Origin: Coprinellus micaceus
Lineage: Eukaryota > Basidiomycota > Agaricomycetes > Agaricales > Psathyrellaceae
Reading direction: 5' to 3'
NCBI GenBank assembly: GCA_951394405.1
Contig: OX596338.1
Span: forward strand, 3,472,001 to 3,536,000
DNA length: 64,000 nt
Positions 33,785 to 49,398 of this stretch are shown piece by piece. Both the position numbers and the translations under genes were made by a program. Within the stretch, counting starts at the first letter, position 1; every line of letters begins with the position of its first letter. Under the pieces are notes generated by a model. It saw nothing but the letters and a program-made list of their open reading frames with translations. It ran no database searches and was not told the origin of the DNA.

Positions 33785-36269
33785 ATGTACTTCTTTCTCT
33801 CTGGCAGGCGGAAGAGCCACGCTCTCTTCTGTTTGACTGGAATATCACTACTATCGTCGGCTCATGGATTCAAGTTCTGGTGGCCATTCCCCAAGAAACG
33901 CTTCACGGGGAACTCGTTGATTGAGGCAGGGACGCTGGGGCTGACTGGGGACGTCAGAGTGGTAGCATTCGGAGACTTCGACGGGGACCAGCTGTACGTC
34001 ATGTCTGTCTATGCTCAAGATTGAAAGTTGAAGACCATCAGGTTGGACGTGCTCTCCCTGGCAAGCGACCAACAGACGGTGTCGGTGTACAATTGGCAAC
34101 ACGGTGAGCGAACTGGCTGGAGAGGGGAGTGCATAGGTTGACCCTGGCGTCCAGACGCGTTCACCTTTGAGGAATCTACTACGTTCAAACACCCGCACCG
34201 AATATATAATGTCGTTCCTGGAGACTTTACGCACAACGGGAAACTCGATATCTTGGTCATGAGCGAGAGCGACTCGAGCGGCCAGATGGACCTTACACTC
34301 TACCCCTCGCTCGTAGGAGGAGGATTTGGTGGGTAGCCGTGTGCAGGAATGCCAATGAGACTAATGGGCTTGTAGACGTTCAGAACCCCCTGCGGCTCCC
34401 CCCATCCTCGATACCCCAGCCTATACCCGTCGATGCCGATGGAGACATGAAGATCGACCTGCTCGGAACCTCGCCCACATCATCCAGCCTGCAACTCTGG
34501 CAAAACGTGTACAACGCATCCGAACCCAACTCTCCGCTCTTCAAACTGTGAGCATCTCGCCTTATGTCACCACGGTTCCGTCTGACGCGCTGTATGTAGG
34601 ATGGAGGCGCCTCTCACCGGCGCCCGATGCACCATCTCCAACCCACACGGGAACGCCGTCGTCGATCTGAACGGGGACTGTCTCGCGGACATCTTCCTCG
34701 TGTGCGACGACGGGGGCGACCGAAAGTCTTTCCAGATCTGGGTGAATAACAAGGACGACGGCTTCTCCCTCTCGCAGCAGGGACCCCTGCCATCAGGCAC
34801 CCAGTCAATATCACTCGCCGATGTCGGTATGTGTCCTGTGTCAGTCATCCACACGAATGCTCATCCGAGTAGACAGGGACGGCACAATTGACCTCGTCTT
34901 CTCGACATGTTCTTCCGTCTCGCGGTCAAGCGGGCTAGGAAAGGACTGTTACATCAACGTTGCATACAACCGACAACTCTCCCTCTGCAAATCGACCACC
35001 GACTCGGGCGTCAAGAAGGGCGAGCAGGTGTGTAGGCCCCCTGGCGATCTGTGCACGGCAGACCCCAACTTCAAGTTTGACTTGAGGGACAGCCCGGATA
35101 ACCCGCTATTCGTCCGGTTCCCCGTGTCGAGCTTCCTTCCCAAGGACCAATCCTTATTGGTGCTGGACACGACATACAAACCTCCACTCCCAATCCCGCT
35201 GAAGCTCGGGGACGCAAACCTCGACGGGTTTCCTGACATCCTCTTGATTTCCGCGTCGGGAAAGACAAAGACACCGAAGCTGATGTGGTCTGTACCGTGC
35301 GCTAAGGATGTTCCTGGTTGCGATGCGGAGGGGAGAGGAACGAGAGGATTCAAGCTGGCTACGAAGGATGTTGAGACGCTGGATGGTATCACTGATGCGA
35401 GGAGCGTGTCATTCTTGGATATGGATGAAGATGTCGGTCCCTCTGCTGCTGGATTTTTATGACGGTACTGACAATATGGTGAAGGGCACCTTGGATATCA
35501 TGGTGCAAAGGACAGGCGAAGGAGGGCGCGGTCCCGTCGTGTTCATCCAGAACAACTTCTACTACGATGCTTTCTTCTTGAAAGCAATCGGTACGTCCCC
35601 CGCACCTTCTGCGAGTTTCTGCCACCCTCATCACTGTCGTCTCAGTTTTGAATGGCGCTTGTGACAATGGGGTCTGTTACGGCCCCAACGGGACAGAGAA
35701 ATACCATGTAGGTCCTTTCATCTTGAGTTCGTTTCCTCCGTACTCATGGAAATTTCCCAGCCTTTCGGAGTCAGCTACTCAGGCGCATCATACAAATACA
35801 CCGTCCTCGACACAGCAGGCCGTCGCTCCGCAGCCCAAGTCGGCCAGCTCCCTCAAACGGCATACCACTCCCTCGGCACTCCCTACTCGTTCTTTGGGCT
35901 CGGCCGGACCAATAACTACATCGAGAACCTCTTCGTAGGGACAACCGTGCACCACAAGGAGCATTACATCAACATGGAGGGTGTAGTACCCAACTCTAAG
36001 GTTGTTATCCTACCGAGTGTGAAGGAAGGGGAGAATTGGAGACGGGAGCTGTTTTTGAGGCCAGGGGAGTGGATTCCGTGGGTTACGGTCACTGTTGTGG
36101 TGGGTACGGCGATCCTGGCGATTATTGTGTTCGTGCTGCAGCTGAACGAAAAGGTATGGCCTTCTTTTTTTCTATCCAAATGCGGTGTCATCTCTAACTT
36201 GTTGTATAGAGAGAAGACGAGCTGGAACGACGGCGAGCGTCACATCATATCAACTTCGACGCGCTCTGA
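33785..36269 (+). CDS. FG-GAP repeat type I membrane protein (ITFG1/TIP-like)
   Basis: Homologue of the family named after human ITFG1 (T-cell immunomodulatory protein): integrin-like beta-propeller ectodomain with one C-terminal membrane span. Role in fungi unknown. Exons 33785-33993, 34042-34103, 34155-34328, 34376-34547, 34600-34826, 34873-35432, 35485-35590, 35646-35707, 35761-36153, 36210-36269 give 674 aa. N-terminal hydrophobic signal (ALFCLTGISLLSSAHG). Calcium-type DxDGDxxxD loops recur: GDFDGDQLLDVL, DADGDMKIDLLG, VDLNGDCLADIFL, VDRDGTIDLVF, GDANLDGFPDILL, DMDEDGTLDIMV. Then GRTNNYIENLFVG, a membrane span (WVTVTVVVGTAILAIIVFVLQL, about 632-654) and a short charged tail. The intron at 35433-35484 uses donor GTCGGT. 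ATG 33785 chosen because it places the hydrophobic signal near the N-terminus; ATG 33680 in the same frame would add 35 residues. Confidence 0.88.
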
Positions 36270-37281
36270 TCCATCTGCATTCTGTGCTCCCGATGTACCA
36301 TGTCTGCCCTGCATATTTACGCCTACTTTAATGTTGTTTGGGGAATATTTATGGATGAACCACTCTCTGGTCCTTTACTGCCGAGGTATACGGCCAAGGT
36401 TGGTCTGTGGACACACTCTTAGCGCTGATAGCGGCAGCGAGTTGCTCTATGAAGCTGACCCACCTTACACTTCGCTGGGCTGGGTTTACTCAACCTCATT
36501 CAAACGTCCATCGTTCGGAAAGCGAATCACTTGGTTGTGATATGACTTCTGAGTGGTCCAGATATCTATTCCAACTCGAGCGGAGATTGGCCGTCGATGT
36601 GGTAGGTTGCCTCGGGCTAGCACTACTTCATACGACGTTGGCTCAACGCCCCGCCAGGACATTGATTTTAACTCTTGCCTCCGTAGATAAAAATGGGGCA
36701 CTCCACATTTTCCTCTAGTGTCGGTGGCCATTGAACAAGCGGCATCTTGGAGACATGCCGGTTCGGATCTGGCTCCTGCATAGGACTAACCGCAACTGAC
36801 GATATTCATCCCAAGGCGAATTCTTCAAGGTGCGAGAAGCGTATACACAGTGAGTAAACGCATAGCACTGTTGAGCGCGGGAAGAGTCCCGGACGCCTGT
36901 CCTTGTGATTGTACCATCAAATTAGCGCCCGCGGGCGATCAGCCAAACGTTAGGTCGCAACGGAGGCAGGAGAGGCCCCTCAAACGGGGTGCAGTATCTA
37001 TTTACGTATACCATTTGCCGTGTTCTGGGTTTAGAGTGGATAGACAGGTTTAAACGCATATCATTAATGCACATGCGGCGTCGCGGGCGTCCGAAGATTA
37101 ATCCGGAAGGCTCTTCCGCCGCCACTGTGAGATGAATAATCGCCTTCAGGTTAGTTAGGACTTTCAGGACTTGTTGAATTGAGCCTTTTAGGAGCAGAGT
37201 GTGTGAGACGGCCATTCGCTAGGTTCGACAGCCTAACAAGGGTACTATTCATATACATTAGGTTGTCGCCACTACGGGTTC
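36270..37281. other. Convergent intergenic region, no gene seen
   Basis: About 1 kb between the 3' ends of the FG-GAP gene (+) and the MIF-like gene (-). Open frames 36407-36718 and 36486-36731 have no recognisable content. Confidence 0.4.
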
Positions 37282-37896
37282 TCAAGGCTTGCCAAAGATC
37301 GTTGCGAAGGTGGTACCTTGGTATCTATTTGCGCCGTCAGCCAGGTCGCTTCTAGGGTCTCGGGTGGGACCGAGATATGAGGTATTACCTACCCAAGGTA
37401 AGAGTTTCCAGGATCGTTGAAGAGGATGTAGCCCCTATCTCCCGAGATACCAAGCTTCTCCTTGAAGAATCCAAAAAGCTGCTTGCTGTACTTCTCGTTC
37501 TTCTCAGGGTCGATGTTACCCAGACTAACCTATCACACGCGTGCGTTCTGGTGAGGAGGTGCACTCCAGGTGATTGCTCAACCGGTCTGACACGTACGAT
37601 GGTGAGGAGGAACGCAGGATCAAATGTGCCTGCGAAAGTGAGGTTGGGGTTGTGCTTGACGTTGATCGAGATGTAACCCTCAGGCTTCGACAGGGTATCT
37701 GCTGCAAACTAGGAGGCGACCCCTTTCAGCGATCTCGAGATATCGGGCTGGTAATGCCCATCCCCGAACCTTGGAGAACTCCAGGACGAACTCCCGCTCG
37801 TTCGGAATCTGAACCGTGAGGTCAGCAGGCATACGCTAGATTCTGAGAGCTAGTGACGCTCACCGCAACGTTGGTGGTGAGGTCGAGGGAAGGCAT
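37282..37896 (-). CDS. MIF / D-dopachrome tautomerase superfamily protein
   Basis: Homologue of macrophage migration inhibitory factor, a small trimeric tautomerase whose catalytic base is the N-terminal proline. Minus-strand exons 37864-37896, 37770-37808, 37598-37708, 37393-37529 and 37282-37351, joined by GT-AG introns of 42-69 nt, give 129 aa (family 115-120). It starts MPSLDLTTNV, so Pro-2 becomes the free N-terminus; then IPNEREFVLEFSK, KPEGYISINVKHNPNLTFAGT, PAFLLTIVSLGNIDPEKNEKYS, FFKEKLGISGDRGYILFNDPG and the C-terminal GTTFATIFG. These match the family along the whole length, including the Lys/Ile-rich active-site strand (SINVKHN, Lys where MIF has Lys-32 or Ile-64 region). All exons are below 140 nt, so no single long frame exists. 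Activity and role in the fungus are not known. Confidence 0.9.
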
Positions 37897-38267
37897 ACTG
37901 GCTGGGTGGTACAAGAACAAGAGCGAGGTGCTCGTTAGCTCTGTGAATATCGTCATTGATCGCGCATGACTAAGTGGAAGCCTAGGCATTCAGTAGCTTC
38001 ACAGTTCAGTCACCCTGCCCGAAGACTAGAGAAGAAAAGGCAAATGGGCAGATGGAACCAGAATAGCACTAGGTTCTGACAGTGGCGAGTCTGCCGGGAA
38101 GACTTACCTAGAGATGATAGGGGCCCTAACCCCCAAACGACCCATGAAAACCAGAGTCAACAACTAGATTAGTGTGTGGTATACGATCGCGAGTAGAATC
38201 CGTCCATTTAAATATGAAAAAAGTCCTCCATCCAGAAGTAATCCATACCATATCAAGCCGAGCCCAG
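37897..38267. other. Intergenic, no gene seen
   Basis: Between the MIF-like gene start and the 3' end of the ABC transporter, both on the minus strand. It should carry the MIF promoter. Confidence 0.4.
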
Positions 38268-41200
38268 CTACCTCCTCTCCCGAACCAAGAACCAAACCGC
38301 TCCGATGACGCCCACTCCGAACGCTGCAATAAACCCGAAGAGAATCAACACGTCTCGATAATAGTTGTTCAATCCGAACCCGAACAACTATGCACCAAAG
38401 CTCGTCAGCATCTGTGTTGACAGAACAACGAGAAGAGAAGTAACTCACCAACTGCATAATCATGGCCGCAGACACATTAACCGGTACACCCTGTAGCGTA
38501 TCCTCGATCATCAAACCCGACCCTACCTCGTTGACAGCCAAAGCCTCCAAGCAGTATTTCAGCGGGCATATCCATTGCAACCACCTGAGAACCGGAGGGA
38601 TGTCACCAAGGTTGACAAAGAAACCCGCGAAAGTCATCTGGTAGAGGGCGGATAGGGCTGAGAGGAGGATGGCAATACCGCCGTTTTGGAACAGAGTCCC
38701 GAGGAGGAAGTTCTGTGAATTGAAGAGCAGACTATGTGAGCTGCATCACGGGGAGCTGGAAGAAGAAAGGCGTACCCAGAACGTCATTCCGAGACTGTAG
38801 AGAATCAGGATAAAGAGGAACTTGAAGAATCGGGCAGCGTCAGGAGCGAGGCCGGCCATCCAGTATGTGACAGTCGAGACGATAATGGTGGGTATCAGTC
38901 TCAGGGGTATCATGTCGAAGAAGAAACGTGATAGTAGCCATGCTGTGGGACTGAAGATGCGGTTAGCACCTAGATACTCAACCCATGAGTAGGTCCGACG
39001 AACCTGTAATACGAGCTTGACCGCTCTCTCAAGAACAGAGGTCGAATTTCAACCATGTTGTACAAGGCACTAAGCGAGGAGAAGGCAAGGAGTGCACCCT
39101 GTAGCATAGTAATGAGCGCCTTCTTAGAATACGATAGAACAATAGCGGACGTACCAGAAAGAACAAGCATCCCACTCTTGACTGGAATCCCGAGATCGTA
39201 ATTCCAGTATCAAAGTACAACCCACCGCAGAACACACCCAAGACGGCCGAGGTAAGCACATGGGTAAGGAAAAGTGTTTTGTCCCTCTTCAGCGTCTTCC
39301 ACTCTCTGCCGCAAATGTACTGGAGCTGCGTAAGGAACGTCGTCGCATACGCTGACCCTGCCACTGGCTTCGCCAAGACCTCGGGGGCAGCTCCATTCGT
39401 TTGCTTCTCAGAGCTAGGCGAACCGTTAGCATCATGGACATGCCCAACATCTATGTGTGCCGTCGATTCCTTCTCTCCTGGGGTGCCATTAGATGGAACG
39501 GTCTCCAGAGGCGTTGGGTGGCCCCCCATGGGGAAGAGGCTTGCAGGGGGGTCACTGGCAACGTCGAGGAGGTACTCGGCGACGTTATAACCCTCTTGGT
39601 AGGGCGCTACCGTTCCTGGAGCTATGCTTGAGAAGTGGTGAACGGGGCTGAACCCGCCCGGTCCGGAGTAGAGAGCACGACCATATGCAAGGAGAAGGAT
39701 GGAGTCGAATTTCTGGTAGAGGAGTGAACTGCGGGGTGTCGAGGCGCATGAGGAAGGGTAAAATAAATTGAAATTAGAAACCTACCTTGGCTGGTGGATC
39801 GAGGCGATGATGGGGATGGGGTGGGTGGGGTCATGCGCGATTGCGTGGAGCACGTTAGCGATGCGAGCCGCAGAGACGGAATCGAGACCTGAGATGCCGT
39901 AGCAAAATTTTTAGTTAGGGATCGTAAAAAAGAGGCCTACCTTACCTGACGTAGGCTCGTCAAGCAGTAAGACATCCGGTGCTGAGATCAATTCCAGTCC
40001 AATACTCACTCGCCTCATCTCACCACCACTAATCCCCCTTGCCTTGCCTCCCGTAACATCACCGATCCTCGTATTCTGAATATGGTCGATCCCAAGCTTC
40101 TGAAGAAGGTCGCGGACACGCTCTTGCTTCTCCGTGTCTGGAACACTCTCTGGCAGACGGAGCCTTGCGGCAAATAGCAGGGTTTCGAACACGGTCAGCG
40201 TGGGAGGGAGTATATCTTGTTGCGGAACGAAGCCAATGCGGGGTGAGTTTTGGTGATCTGCGGTCTCGAATGGGAATGCCACGCTTCCCGAGATGACACC
40301 TGCCTTGCTCTTCCCGGCTAGGATCTCGACTAAGGATGTCTTGCCAGCACCTAGACCAACCGTAAGGTGCCGCAGAGAGAACGACAAGTGGGTACACACC
40401 ACTCGGCCCAAGGATGGCCATCATCTGGCCTGGACGTACACGCCCATTGATATTGTCAAGGATGGTCTTGTCACCCTCCTCATTCTTGCGCCTTCTCAGC
40501 ATCCCACCGCTTCCACTTGGAACGACATAAGTAAGCTTGCTCCAAGCAACGGCAACCTGTGACCTGCCGAGGTCGCGGTCGCGGTTCTTCCGGGCAGCCT
40601 TTTGTCGAAGGAATCCCAATAGAAGGAAGCCCAACGCTAGAAGCGCCAGCGTACCCACAACTGCCAGGCCCGCAATCACACCTCCACTGAGCGACTTATT
40701 CCCCGTTTCCGTAGGGTTATCGGAAGCGCCCCCTCCCACGTCGATCACGCTCTGGCGAACGCACTCGCCGAAGCTGCATCCTGAGAGGGAGAGGCCTGAG
40801 CTGCCGAACAAGCTTTGGAGGGTCGCCTGGACAAAGTGGCACGTTGCAGTCCCAGTTGAAGAGTCGACGGCTGCGCAATCGATTTCGAGCGTCCCGCTGA
40901 GGGTATTAATAGCGCCTGTGAGGTTGCTCGCCGGGATTCCTCCGCAGAAGGTCGTTCCTGGGCGACAGGTGCACTGGAGGTTCTGGCACGTGTAGTTGGT
41001 GCTGTTGCCGATGGTCTGAACACAGCTGTCGGCTTTGCAGTAGAACTGCTCCACGCCGTCGTAGAATAGTTGGGCAAATGTAGTCCCGGAGCCGCCAAAG
41101 GGTTTGAGTGGGGAGAGGTCCGTGTCCAAGATGCGTTCGATATTGAGGGTCGATCGACCGGAGAAGAGAGCTTGCAGCGTTGGATTCTAACCCTAGTTCA

Positions 41201-41652
41201 GCATCACTACGAACGAGAAAGACCGCACTCACTATCACTTGACAACTCATCTGCCCTGCTGCCCATACTCTCGGCTCTGCGTTGCACACCATGGTATTGT
41301 TTCGTGGGTCGGACGCGTTCCCGATGTCTGGTGTCCCAGGCCCCGTAGCTGCAAAGGCGCTCTGGCAGGCGCTGGCCGTTTGACAAACATTGCATCCCGT
41401 ACCGATCCACCCTGACTCACATCCACAACCCGCCGTTGTCAAATTCGCTGGACTGGAGTCGCTTGCGGAGGCTACCTGCCGTTGGCCGCCCTCGAAGATC
41501 GTTCCATGACATCCTGGTTGCGAGCACGTCGCACCACCAAAGCCCGTAGGGCACGAGCAACTATCTCCGTTGGCTGTTCCATAATTCTCGCATGTTTGGG
41601 CATAGGCGAAGGGGAGAACCAGGAGGCTCAGCGGGAAAAGGAGGAGCTTCAT
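38268..41652 (-). CDS. ABCG-family half transporter with N-terminal EGF/Cys-rich ectodomain (ADP1-like)
   Basis: ATP-driven membrane exporter; substrate unknown. Nine exons on the minus strand, about 1000 aa. Order: signal peptide MKLLLFPLSLLVLPFAYAQ; Cys-rich EGF-like ectodomain (CENYGTANGDSCSCPTGFGG, CGCESGWIGTGCNVC, CKADSC, CQNLQCTC); a first membrane span (GGVIAGLAVVGTLALLALGFLLLGFL); WHITE-type ATPase with Walker A GPSGAGKTS split by an intron in PSG|AGK, signature ARGISGGEMRRVSIG, Walker B VLLLDEPTSGLDS; then ABC2-type membrane domain (CGGLYFDTG, ALYNMVEIRPLFLRERSS, SPTAWLLSRFFFDMIPLR, FLFILILYSLGMTF, CPLKYCLEALAVNE) ending FLVRERR. This order of parts is that of yeast Adp1, not of the PDR full transporters. 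One intron uses donor GTTCGT. Confidence 0.9.
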
Positions 41653-42061
41653 GGTGTGCGAGAAATAGGTGGTGATCCCGGCACACAGGACGAAGAACGC
41701 CCTGGGGTATATAGCTGGGACGCGCTGGTGAGAGAGCTGGGGGGGTATATTGAGGTGGTCGCAGATCAAGAAGCGAGGAAGCGCCGGGAAGAAGTCGTTC
41801 GACTAAGCGCCGAGAACTGTGGCCGCCCCTGAAAACCATGTGACGCTACGTGCATGTGATCTCCCCAGGTCCGGCAACTTACCGGTATCTTCCTTGGTCA
41901 TCCACCACCACTACGGCACAGTCCTCTGGGGTCCACAAAATGTTTGGAAAGGTGCATATGCTCGTTTTCGTGGGCGAATTAGAACTCATATACAACCATA
42001 GATCTCTTCCTGGTGGTCTGGGTCGAAGCCAGAGGCAGAAACATGCCCTTATGACCCCACA
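41653..42061. other. Divergent region with probable first exon of COX17
   Basis: Promoter of the ABCG gene on one side. The start codon of COX17 must lie here; ATG at 41940 (M-F-G-K then a GT) is a candidate but no splice combination I tried gave a clean joint. Confidence 0.35.
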
Positions 42062-42290
42062 GATCCCAAACAGAACCCCTTGAACCCGAAAGGACTGAAG
42101 CCGTATGTTTTGCTATTTCTCGAAATGAATCCTACTCATGTGCGAATACAGATGCTGTGCTTGCCCTGAGACTAAACGACCGAGAGACGACTGCTTTCTC
42201 AAATACGACGCGTCTGAAGCGCCGGAAAGGTGCAAGGACGTGGTCGAGCAGCACCTGAAATGCATGCGTGGGTTCGGATTCAAGGTATAG
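42062..42290 (+). CDS. COX17: Cytochrome c oxidase copper chaperone COX17 (5' exon unresolved)
   Basis: Intermembrane-space protein that passes Cu(I) to Sco1 and Cox11. Two exons are seen, 42062-42102 and 42152-42290, around a 49-nt GT-AG intron. They read DPKQNPLNPKGLKP then CCACPETKRPRDDC and CKDVVEQHLKC, ending MRGFGFKV. The copper-binding CCxC and both CX9C arms of the twin-CX9C fold are intact; KYDASEAPER between them is a few residues longer than in yeast. The N-terminal exon with the start codon was not found; yeast Cox17 has only about 15 residues before this point, so little is missing. The start given is the first codon I can support. Confidence 0.85.
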
Positions 42291-43286
42291 CAAGCCGGAC
42301 AGGCCTTGCTTCAACTTGGAACACCTAGAGGAATACACTGATATGTAACTTAATGGACACAACCCAGACAACCCACCACTCTTACTCCGGACTGCCCCTC
42401 CTCTCCCTTCCATGGTTCCGTTCTTGGCCTCCCCACGAACAATCGTAATTGCAAAGTTTGGCGACCTTTAGGAAGAAGTCGCCTCGGAACCATTATTCAT
42501 GGAACATTCACATTCATTGGATGCTATCTAACAGTCGGCCTACCTCCCGCGGCAATAGAATCAATCCAAGTGGTTCACTTGCCCTCTGGGGCTCCGGTGG
42601 CAGGGACCCCTTCCACCATATTCGGGTCATTCGCGTTGTTGTACTGTGGTCTCGACCGACATGTCGAGCGGCGAGCATCTGCGGTCGGAGCAATCACCTT
42701 CCTTGTCGCCCGACAAGCAATCTGGTTAGGTACGCCCGACCTGGCGGAACGCAAAAGCCAATTCCTGCTGTTCAAAACAGACTCTATTCCCCTGAAAATA
42801 GAAAGCTATTCTTACGTGGTCGATTGGACTATTTTGGCGAGTCAGGTGCGGTCTTGCGCATAGCATGGCTAAATTCCCTCAGCAGGAGTGTTAATATTGC
42901 GACAAGTAAACGATGGAGCAAGGTCTGCAGCCTCGTTTCCCATTCAATCGTGAAAACCAGATTAACCCATTCAGGTATGATCCAGGAAAATGCGAACGTT
43001 CATTTGGAAATTCGCAACTGAGGGCTTTTGGCCGTTGGCTGAACTTGGGTCAATACGACACACAATCACCCCAGCAAGGTTCCCGTTATCGAACCAGTGG
43101 TTCTCTGTGCGTTTAGACCGCATTGAAACTTAACGTCTCGCCCCCGTCCTTTATTCTGGACCCTACAGTCCATTCGGAGCACGCAGTATGCGACCTTGTG
43201 ACAGACAATCCCTCAGATAAAACCACAGGGCCAGAACGCAGAATACCCCAGAAAATCTCACCCTCTATCTTCCTTTCCTCGCCGCC
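42291..43286. other. Intergenic region with one possible unassigned exon
   Basis: About 1 kb. On + the stretch about 42471-42732, between an AG and a GTACGC donor, reads a hydrophobic open frame (GTFTFIGCYLTVGLPPAA, later GSFALLYCGLDRHVERRAS). Neither flanking exons nor a family could be established. The last 100 bp are the ATPase promoter. Confidence 0.3.
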
Positions 43287-48213
<4,927 letters not shown>

Positions 48214-48325
48214 CCAGTCCCCACAATGCGTACCATGAGCATGCGCTCTCGCGGTTCTCACCACTGAATGTTTGCAGTCCTGTTGTCGTCAAATCGTTGT
48301 AGTCCAGTCGAGTCTTGTATTATGC

Positions 48326-49110
48326 CTAGAATCCAATCCTATACACAGATGATGTCAAGAACGCGGCCATATATCTCTTGGCAGTTGACGAGAAGGTCAT
48401 CAGAGGTTCTCTGGACACGAAGAACAGTCCCGTCAATGTAGGAAGCGCTATACACCCGAATGCCAGTCGATTTCTGATCTTGAGACTTGGAAGGCTGAGC
48501 TTTGGGAAGACCGGGCGGATATATGTGCTCCACAGGATGCCTGCGCCGATGGAAAGGTGGAAGGTGGTAAAAATCGTAAGTGTTCCGTAAATGATCCAGC
48601 TTCGAACAGGCCAGGTCTGCAATCCGATTTTGACGAATTCGAAGTCAAGCTCTGAAGGGCCGACTCCCAGTACAGGGGCTGCCTCTTGTGCAGGATATGC
48701 TCGGTGGGTGAGGTAGTGAATGGGGAATAGCAGAAACCCGACAGCATAGCCGGTGATGCTTAGTGGGTTCTGCCAGCGGCGCGGTTCCGTTGCCGGTTTA
48801 GAGGATGAGACGCGCTTCAGCCACGCGCTGAGGATGTGTGCTGTGATTGGTACTAGGACGAGTGCCTTTTCGCCAAAGTTTGTCTGATAGTACTCCCTGC
48901 CTAGGAGCTGTGGAAGGCCATCAGAAACGGGCTCGACGAATGAGAAGAGAAGGTACCCGCCATTGTGCTCGAAGCTAAAGAAGCACCGCCAACATTGGCT
49001 AAAATCGGTGCAGAGAGGTGAACGAGGATGAACGTGGAGATAAAAGGGGTGGTGCCATGAGCGACTCCTGTCAAGAAGCGCCTGACAGGGCTATCTCCTT
49101 TGTCGGCCAT
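48326..49110 (-). CDS. MCP1: MCP1-like mitochondrial membrane protein (DUF1691)
   Basis: Yeast Mcp1 is an outer mitochondrial membrane protein that works with Vps13 in lipid transfer and rescues ERMES loss. Two exons on the minus strand, 48957-49110 and 48326-48900, give 242 aa. N-terminus MADKGDSPVRRFLTGVAHG, then FISTFILVHLSAPILANVGG (helix 1), ITAHILSAWLKRV (helix 2), ITGYAVGFLLFPIHYLTHR (helix 3), YGTLTIFTTFHLSIGAGILW (helix 4) and a fifth hydrophobic helix near the end (FGCIALPTLTGLFFVS). His residues in helices 1-4 recall the haem-binding fold shared with succinate dehydrogenase cytochrome b. Ends convergent with the ATPase, about 110 bp apart. Confidence 0.8.
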
Positions 49111-49312
49111 TGTAAAAGATGAAGTCTGAGGTCTTGGTAGAGGATGAAAGGAGAGGAAGAGGTTGAACGCTATTCGACGGCAGTGGGGATTTGATGGCTT
49201 TTGCCGACAACTGCCGAGCGCCGAGGAGACGCGCAAGGTTCGCTCCCGATCCACCAATCGTAGCCCAGGGATTTAGCGTCTATGGACAGGAAGGTGTGCA
49301 AAAAATATCAGT

Positions 49313-49398
49313 AGCCCACCGCGAGGGTCGAACTCGCAGCCTTCAGATACCGCCTAGTGGTAAGAGTCTGACGCTCTATCCGATTGAGCTAGGCGGGC
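49313..49398 (-). tRNA. tRNA-Lys (anticodon CUU) with a 12-nt intron
   Basis: On the minus strand GCCCGCC pairs with GGTGGGC as acceptor stem; D arm GCTC...GAGC; anticodon arm TCAGA-CTCTTAA-TCTGA once 12 nt (49349-49360) are removed after the base 3' of the anticodon; T arm TGCGAGTTCGACCCTCGCG. A and B boxes (TAGCTCAATCGG, AGTTCGACCCT) are intact. The intron is at the canonical position between bases 37 and 38. Confidence 0.95.
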
